A DNA stretch of 40,192 bases, taken from contig PNLP01000063.1 in the NCBI GenBank assembly GCA_013823135.1, positions 1 through 40,192 on the forward strand, written 5' to 3'. Below the pieces are notes generated by a model, which was given only the letters and a program-made list of their open reading frames with translations, did not search any database and was not told where the DNA came from. The DNA comes from Planctomycetaceae bacterium (lineage in GTDB: Bacteria; Planctomycetota; Planctomycetia; Gemmatales; Gemmataceae). A program made the translations under genes and the position numbers. Below, piece by piece: positions 35,106 to 40,192 of the stretch (positions are counted from its first letter, which is position 1; every line of letters starts with the position of its first letter).

Positions 35106-35513
35106 ATGGAGATCACTCTTGCAGACCTCATCCGCGTTGCCGGAGGAGGCCAGTTGTGCGTGCTGACGGCGTCCGCCTTGGTGCCTTTCCGGTTGAACTG
35201 GAAGAGTGACCTCGCGTCGCTTCCGGTATTGCACAGGCAGATGTACTGGACATATGGCGGCTACGTCGTTCTCGGCATCGTCGTGCTCGGCGTGATCAGC
35301 CTGGCGTGTGCCGATGAACTCGCGGTCGGGTCACGGTTGGCCCGGATGGTGTGCGGGTACGGGGCGGTGTTCTGGGGCGTGCGGCTGGCTCTCCAGGCCG
35401 TATTCGACGTGAAACCATACCTGACGGCGTGGTGGCTCAAGGTCGGGTATCACACCCTCACTGGCTTGTTCCTGTTCTTCACGGCGGTCTACGCGTACAC
35501 GGCGTTGCGGTGA
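35106..35513 (+). CDS. Small four-helix membrane protein of unknown function
   Basis: A 135-residue protein with four predicted membrane helices (around GGQLCVLTASALVPF, YVVLGIVVLGVISLAC, VCGYGAVFWGVRLALQ and LTGLFLFFTAVYAYT). I do not recognise a family. The ATG at 35106 has AAAGGGA just upstream; an in-frame ATG at 35091 would add five residues. It directly follows the MBOAT gene and may be its partner or belong to the same lipid-related unit, which is inference from position only. Confidence 0.7.
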   Translation: MEITLADLIRVAGGGQLCVLTASALVPFRLNWKSDLASLPVLHRQMYWTYGGYVVLGIVVLGVISLACADELAVGSRLARMVCGYGAVFWGVRLALQAVFDVKPYLTAWWLKVGYHTLTGLFLFFTAVYAYTALR

Positions 35514-35534
35514 GAGCAAGAGGAGGGACCAGTA

Positions 35535-35750
35535 ACGGGCGAAAGTGCCGAGCAGTTCTGGGTGGCGGGGACCGGAAGACCCGCAACCAGGGAATTCGTG
35601 GGTTGAAGTGAGCGGGAGTGTCCACGGTGCCCGGACAGTGGCGAATGGGGCTAACCGACCTGAGCAAATCGAAGGAACTGGTCAACCGCGAAGACTAGCG
35701 GGGCTACCGCATGCCGGGGTCGGTATGCCGACAACCCGGCTGTTCAACGT
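35535..35750 (+). pseudogene. Decayed copy of the winged-helix gene
   Basis: This stretch aligns with the 3' half of the gene at 28589-29038. For example, CAACCAGGGAATTCGTGGGT here matches CAAGCAGGTGATCCGTGCGT there, ACTGGTCAACCGCGAAGACT matches GTTGGTCAACCACAAGGACA, and AGCGGGGCTACCGC is identical. Small indels break the frame, and a TAG interrupts the position equivalent to KDKRGYR. No start remains. The rest of the gap (35751-35913) holds only the leader of the DHH-like gene, with GAGAGG before its GTG. Confidence 0.78.
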
Positions 35751-35913
35751 GCGAAAGCGACTCCGGGCCAACACGGCCATGATTTCAAATCCACTATTTG
35801 ATTCTTCCGTTCGACGAATTTCTCGCTGCCCTTGGCTCCACCGGCCGATTCGGGCAGAATGGTGTCACGTCGTCACGTACCGCGGGGTGAAGCTGAAATC
35901 CGAGAGGTGTAAC

Positions 35914-37113
35914 GTGGCCACCGCCCAGGACGAAGAGAAGTACGACCGGGCTGTCGAAGTCATCGCGGCAAACTGCGGTGCCGGCACAAAGCAGCTCATC
36001 ACATCCGACCGAGAGCGGTTCAAGGGCAAGAAGGTCCGTGCCCTGGCCGGCACTTCCCCGGAGTACCAGCGGTACGTGATCGGGCGGGCAGTGTCGGGTA
36101 ACGCGAACCCCTTTCAGATGATCTCGGCCACGCTCCTCGTCTATGACACTGTCGCCTTCAAGGAGGTAACCAGTCGGCTGCACCGTGCAGTCGGGATGCT
36201 TCGCACGGAGGCTGCGGTTTTGGAGCGTGCTGTAGAACAAGAGAAGGCTCCGAACCGTCTGCTAACGCTCGACCTCGTTGCGGAACAGGCCGAGCGGTTC
36301 CACGATCTGCTCACCGTGGTCGAGACAGTGAATGGGTCGAGCAACAAGCAATCGAAGTCACACAAGTCCGATTCGGAACTGACGGAATTGACGGACAAGT
36401 TGAACGCCGCCGCCGGATTGGGGCTGATCGCCAAGAACGTGCGCAACGTCTCCTTCCTCCAACCGACCCACCGTCCGACGCCCGAGCAAAAAGAGGAGGC
36501 GCTGCGGCTGACCACCGAGGCGCTCCGGCTCGCGACTTCTGCGCGGGATGCTGGCCGACGGGCCTTCGGGCGGCTCGATGACGCATGCCGAGAACGCCCT
36601 GCTCGCAAGCTGATGCGACGAGTAATCACGCACGACAAGGTCGATGGCGACGCGGTCGCGGCGGCATGGCTCGCGGAACGGTTCCTGTTCGCGAGCGAAC
36701 CGGTCGAGGTGCTATTCGGACCCCGCTCGCGGGTGTGGGGGGCGTGGCGAATCCGCGATTGTATCGTGGACGTCGGCAACACCCACGACCCCAAGCACTT
36801 GTTCTTTGATCACAAGCAACCGGCGTTCGTAAACCGACACGACTCTTGCGCCACCCGTCTCTTATGGGACTACCTGGTCAAAATCGGTCGGCCGGTTGAT
36901 CACCTCAAGTCGCTGGTGAACCTCGTGTACGCCGGGGATTCGACCGAAGAGCGTGGGTGGTTCAAGGATGAGTATGCCGAGAGCAATCGGATCGGGTTCC
37001 ACAAGGCGCTCAAGGACGCGAAAGCCGAATACGCAACCGACGCCGGGGTGTATCGGGTCATGCGGCAGTGGTTGAACAAGTACGACAAGAAGATGGCTAC
37101 CCGAAAGGGTTGA
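35914..37113 (+). CDS. DHH-like phosphoesterase domain protein
   Basis: A 399-residue protein. The N-terminal 230 residues are mostly helical and unrecognised, with a polar stretch (NGSSNKQSKSHKSDSEL). The C-terminus resembles DHH/MYG1-type phosphoesterases: RRVITHDKVDGDAVAAAWLA (H and paired D of motif I), CIVDVGNTHDP (motif II aspartate), FFDHKQPAF in place of the DHH(Q) motif, then SCATRLLWDYLV. DHH proteins cleave phosphodiesters of nucleotides or short RNA/DNA with manganese. The second histidine of the DHH triad is a lysine here. The start is GTG at 35914, seven bases after GAGAGG. It overlaps the convergent GIY-YIG fusion gene by 17 bp at the 3' end. Confidence 0.6.
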   Translation: MATAQDEEKYDRAVEVIAANCGAGTKQLITSDRERFKGKKVRALAGTSPEYQRYVIGRAVSGNANPFQMISATLLVYDTVAFKEVTSRLHRAVGMLRTEAAVLERAVEQEKAPNRLLTLDLVAEQAERFHDLLTVVETVNGSSNKQSKSHKSDSELTELTDKLNAAAGLGLIAKNVRNVSFLQPTHRPTPEQKEEALRLTTEALRLATSARDAGRRAFGRLDDACRERPARKLMRRVITHDKVDGDAVAAAWLAERFLFASEPVEVLFGPRSRVWGAWRIRDCIVDVGNTHDPKHLFFDHKQPAFVNRHDSCATRLLWDYLVKIGRPVDHLKSLVNLVYAGDSTEERGWFKDEYAESNRIGFHKALKDAKAEYATDAGVYRVMRQWLNKYDKKMATRKG

Positions 37114-38446
37114 ACCGGTCGACCTCGCCGTTTCGGGAGGGACGCAACTTCACACGGTTCGCCCCGCCAAGAGCTTGAGACGCCAACTGGCAGTGGATCG
37201 TATATCCGCCAGACCCGCACCGGCCCAGTCGCCGGGCGAACGACTCGACAGACGGCCGCTCCGCGGTGAAGAACAGGTGGGCCGGGCACCGGCCGCAGTC
37301 GCTCGCCCCGGCGAGTGGGGCGGTGCAACAGCATTGTGGCGTGCCCGCCAGTGCCATCGCCCAGCGGCACTCCACCTTCTCGTCGTGGTGCGTCCACCAC
37401 AGTTCTGTGCGGCTGGCGAACCCACGCAGGTAATCCACGCCCCACAACCGCGGCCCGCTCCCGTCGAGGTGCCGGTCAGTGCGGCCGGCGACGCCACCGG
37501 CCATGAACGCACTTCCGACGTACAGCAGATGACCCGCCGGGAACCAGAACGTCCCCAGCGAACCGAGGCGCACGACGCCCGGCAAATCAACTTGGAGAAC
37601 GACGACGTAAGTGCCGCCGGTGTCGTACGGCCCGCCGGGCGTGCGCCGAACGCCGGGAGGAGGTACGCTGGCCACGCGAGCGGGCAGTGCCGACCCGACC
37701 CGCTTCGCCACCGAGACCGCGGCACACACTGCTCGTGAGAGTTCGTCGCGGACCGCGTCGAGAGATCGCGTGTGTGCGGCCCGGAGCAGATCGCCCGTCA
37801 CAGCTTCGATCAGGCCCCGTGCCTTCTTTGCCAGTTTGACGACGTCCGCTCGGTCGCCGGACGCCGAACTCACCGGCGTTGATCGAGTGCCACGCGTTCC
37901 TGGACCGAGTACCAGACGCAGGGCGTCGGTGCCGACTCGGACCGCCGTCGCGTGCAAGGCAAGGTCGTCGAGTTCGTGAATACGGAGGGCACGACCGGGA
38001 CGGGCAACGACTTGCTCGACGCGTTGCAGGAGGGTTACCGCCTCGTGCAAGCGAGTAAGGTCGTAGTGCCAGAGGGAGCGATCGGGGGACAGTTCGACGG
38101 GCGGTTCCGGGGCGAGCGGGTGGAGCCCTGCAATGGCTTGTGATACCGCCGTGGTTATCCGAGTCTCGGACGTTTTGGCGAGCTGGGCGACGATGCTCGG
38201 CGTGAGGTGCGGGTTCTCTCCATCGAGAATCGTTCCGAGGGCACGGGGTACGACCCTGGCAATGGCGTCCACTTGGCAGGCGAAGTCGTACGCGGTGCGG
38301 ACCTCCTTCACTCCCTCCCCGTCCTCTTTGGCGATCTCGGTCACAGCGGTTTTCGCGTCCCATGTTGAGCCGAGCCGGCGCTTCACCCGGCGGGCGTACC
38401 GCTTCCCTTGATAGTAGAGTGTTCGGTTCTCGCTCGGTTCGGCCAC
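37097..38446 (-). CDS. ParB-like helical domain fused to DUF123 GIY-YIG nuclease-like domain
   Basis: A 449-residue fusion. The N-terminal 110 residues (AVTEIAKEDGEGVKEVRTAY, then TPSIVAQLAKTSETRITTAV) resemble the HTH part of ParB-like proteins. About 170 helical residues follow. From about residue 280 a DUF123 domain is clear: GGTYVVVLQVDLPG, VRLGSLGTFWFPAGHLLYVG, then SAF, RTDRHLDG, WGVDYLRGF and ASDCGRCPAHLFF. DUF123 is a GIY-YIG-related nuclease fold found alone or fused to endonuclease III; here G-Y replaces GIY and LYVG replaces YIG. The cysteines and histidine near the end are typical of the family. The start is GTG at 38446 with AGGAG upstream. It converges with the DHH-like gene. 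Confidence 0.68.
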   Translation of the reverse strand: MAEPSENRTLYYQGKRYARRVKRRLGSTWDAKTAVTEIAKEDGEGVKEVRTAYDFACQVDAIARVVPRALGTILDGENPHLTPSIVAQLAKTSETRITTAVSQAIAGLHPLAPEPPVELSPDRSLWHYDLTRLHEAVTLLQRVEQVVARPGRALRIHELDDLALHATAVRVGTDALRLVLGPGTRGTRSTPVSSASGDRADVVKLAKKARGLIEAVTGDLLRAAHTRSLDAVRDELSRAVCAAVSVAKRVGSALPARVASVPPPGVRRTPGGPYDTGGTYVVVLQVDLPGVVRLGSLGTFWFPAGHLLYVGSAFMAGGVAGRTDRHLDGSGPRLWGVDYLRGFASRTELWWTHHDEKVECRWAMALAGTPQCCCTAPLAGASDCGRCPAHLFFTAERPSVESFARRLGRCGSGGYTIHCQLASQALGGANRVKLRPSRNGEVDRFNPFG

Positions 38447-38692
38447 GTTGAAGCTCCTGTGCAGTCGGCGTCGAACACCTCGTTGGCCGGTGACTTATGG
38501 TGGGTACGCCGATCCTCGATTACACTCGACCAACTGTATCCGATCCGACGAGGTTCCCCAAGGACATCATCCTTGACGGCAACATGGCCATGGACTTCGC
38601 TGCGAAAGTGCAAGATCCAATGTAATGACGGTTTGGCAGCGCCACCGTCCGCGTGAACCACGCAGCTATCTCTACCGACAGGGGCATACTAA

Positions 38693-39301
38693 ATGGGTGA
38701 CTCGTGCACCTTCGCGGTCGACGTGTTCCAAACCGTTTGCGATCGGCTCGCATCGCGAGCGGCAGATCTGGGGTTGCTGGTCGAAACGGGCTCGTCGTTC
38801 GAGGAGTGGCTCAAATGGGAGGCGTTCCTGGCCTGCAAGTTCTGCGAAGCAACCTTCCCCTACTGCGAGGTCACGGCCAAGCCCACTTACGCCAGTGAGG
38901 GCGTGGCAGACGACGGCGGTGACCCGGACCAGAACCTGGGTGACCTGCGCGTCGGCGGTCCCAATGACGGGGCCAACCACTGCTGGGTTTTCGCCGAGTT
39001 CGTTCTGGTGCATGACGGCAATCGCACCGGGAGGGAGTGGCTGCGGAAGATCGAGGCAGACGTGGCCAGTCTGAAGCGACTCGGGTGGAAGAAATCAGCC
39101 TCACTGCTGATCGTGGTAGCAGCGAGCAAGGGCGACGTGCTGACCGAACGGACCGACGACCTGGCAGGTAGCGCGGTGTGGATTGGGCCTGCGCTGGTCG
39201 ACCCGTTCGTCCTTTCCTTGCCGGGCGGCGGGACGATCGTCGTGAAGGCACTCGACATCAAGCGGAACCCGGCCGATACGCTCACGAGCACCACCCGCTG
39301 A
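38693..39301 (+). CDS. Possible PD-(D/E)XK-fold protein
   Basis: A 202-residue protein of no family I can name. EEWLKWEAFLACKF, NLGDLRVGG, then WVFAEFVLVHD and WLRKIEADVASLKRLGWKK followed by SASLLIVVAAS are arranged like a restriction-endonuclease-like core: an initial helix with E, a D on one strand, an E on the next, then helix and strand. The lysine expected two residues after the second acidic residue is valine here, so it may be inactive or belong to another fold. No signal peptide or membrane helix is seen. The ATG at 38693 has AGGGGC upstream. The flanking genes are on the opposite strand. Confidence 0.5.
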   Translation: MGDSCTFAVDVFQTVCDRLASRAADLGLLVETGSSFEEWLKWEAFLACKFCEATFPYCEVTAKPTYASEGVADDGGDPDQNLGDLRVGGPNDGANHCWVFAEFVLVHDGNRTGREWLRKIEADVASLKRLGWKKSASLLIVVAASKGDVLTERTDDLAGSAVWIGPALVDPFVLSLPGGGTIVVKALDIKRNPADTLTSTTR

Positions 39302-39308
39302 GGTCGGG

Positions 39309-40190
39309 TCACTTCGCCCGCGGCTTGAGGATGTCGCCCAGCACGTCCGGCTTGGACGCAACCCGCTCCAGTTCCAGGTATCGCAGGCCATCGGCGTACG
39401 GCACCGCGATCGTGCGGAAGTCCTCCCCGTCCTCGACCAGCAGTTCGACGCTCTTGCGGGTGACGCTGTCGGCGATCGCATCCCGCAGGCGGTTCGGGCT
39501 GAACTTCTTGCCGTTCACGCCTATCACCTTCATGCCCGGTGCCAGCCCCGCCTTGTCCGCCGGCAGTCCGGGGTCGACGGTCGTCACCACCCCCGCCTCG
39601 CGGGTCGACATCGACAGGCCAAGGGAGTCCGCGGCCGGGTTGTCCGGCGGCGTGCCCAACAACCCCGCACCAGGAGGCTTGTCGGCATACCTCAGCCGGT
39701 AACCGAGGCGGCCCACGACGTCCAGCGGGAGCGACTCCTGCCGGGCTTCCACTCGCCGTTGCAGGAACGCTTCCCAGTCGTGGTCGGCCGTCGCCTTCAG
39801 GTCCCGCACCACGTCCGTCAGGTCGTACCCGGCCACCGCCGTCTTGCCCGGCACCGCCGCGAAGAACCGCTTGCAGAAATCGTCCAGCGACTTCGCCCCG
39901 TCGGTCTTCTCGCGGATGATGGCGTCGCACTCGTACCAGAGCAGCATCCCCTCCATGTAGAAGTCCTGCCCCCTCCGCAACTGGTTCCACGAGCTTCCGG
40001 GGTTGCGACCGAGGTGGGCGGCGACGGCGGTGTCCTCCAGCGGCCGCCACTGCCGCCCGGAGGTGCGGGAGAGGCTGCGGATCTGGCTGGTGAGCGTCAT
40101 CCTGTACTCGTCCGGGGTAAGCAGCCCGGCCCGCACCGACAGAACCTCGCCGAGGTACTCGGCCAGCCCCTCGTACACCCACAGCAGCTT
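39309..40190 (-). CDS. M61-type peptidase with PDZ domain, C-terminal part (runs off window)
   Basis: The C-terminal 290 or so residues of a glycyl-aminopeptidase-like (M61) protein; the 5' part lies beyond the right edge. The visible sequence opens with KLLWVYEGLAEYLGEVL, where the glutamate of the W-x-x-EG motif is the third zinc ligand. The HExxH that should precede it is outside the window. Helical sequence follows (GQDFYMEGMLLWYECDAIIR, FCKRFFAA), and residues near the end form a PDZ domain (EAGVVTTVDPGLPADKAGLA, then PGMKVIGVNGKKF). The PDZ domain probably binds peptide C-termini. The C-terminus is complete, stopping at 39309, 7 bp from the end of the convergent gene. Confidence 0.85.
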   Translation of the reverse strand, partial: KLLWVYEGLAEYLGEVLSVRAGLLTPDEYRMTLTSQIRSLSRTSGRQWRPLEDTAVAAHLGRNPGSSWNQLRRGQDFYMEGMLLWYECDAIIREKTDGAKSLDDFCKRFFAAVPGKTAVAGYDLTDVVRDLKATADHDWEAFLQRRVEARQESLPLDVVGRLGYRLRYADKPPGAGLLGTPPDNPAADSLGLSMSTREAGVVTTVDPGLPADKAGLAPGMKVIGVNGKKFSPNRLRDAIADSVTRKSVELLVEDGEDFRTIAVPYADGLRYLELERVASKPDVLGDILKPRAK

Positions 40191-40192
40191 GG

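Overview
The window looks like a chromosomal segment of a GC-rich planctomycete, most probably of the family Gemmataceae. The evidence is a DUF1501 protein, a Tat-exported Gfo/Idh/MocA oxidoreductase, HEAT-repeat secreted proteins, and two copies of a gene family whose C-terminal signature (PILADALQDAGCDN, then RGCW) I associate with Gemmata relatives. The assignment rests on recognition of protein families, not on a search.

Left edge (1-2830): a layered wreck of mobile DNA beside a tRNA-Gly(GCC) gene. A tyrosine integrase whose start faces the tRNA 3' end is cut by an ISL3-type element, which is itself cut by a complete IS3-family element whose outer end coincides with the window start. This looks like the tRNA-proximal end of an integrated island extending leftward.

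3.1-11.1 kb: a TolC-type outer-membrane lipoprotein with its own terminator, a small Mpo1-like membrane protein and a secreted amidohydrolase, all on the minus strand. Divergent from these are a Tat-exported oxidoreductase and a secreted HEAT-repeat protein.

11.2-18.4 kb: a short HPF-like ribosome factor (minus), then the 2-oxoglutarate dehydrogenase operon sucA-sucB-lpd (plus), tailed by a lineage-specific gene. Palindromic REP-like elements lie between these genes and in places supply stop codons.

18.4-23 kb: a plus-strand cluster of a DUF1501 protein, a DoeB/aspartoacylase-like deacylase (translationally coupled), a mandelate-racemase-type enolase-superfamily enzyme and a creatininase-family amidohydrolase. 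It reads as a small uncharacterised catabolic pathway. A convergent radical SAM/SPASM protein follows.

24.5-31.2 kb: an AT-richer stretch with no recognisable gene, a BtuF-like cobalamin-binding protein and a YqaE/Pmp3 peptide. A DNA-damage neighbourhood follows: a Y-family polymerase with a frameshift, immediately followed by a SRAP/HMCES-like protein, a divergent winged-helix-like protein, a second member of the lineage-specific family, and an RdgC-family protein.

31.2-40.2 kb: a large hybrid histidine kinase, a wax-synthase-like MBOAT protein with a small membrane partner, a decayed copy of the winged-helix gene, a DHH-like phosphoesterase with an altered motif, a ParB-like/GIY-YIG (DUF123) fusion, a nuclease-fold candidate, and the C-terminal part of an M61 peptidase with a PDZ domain that runs off the window.
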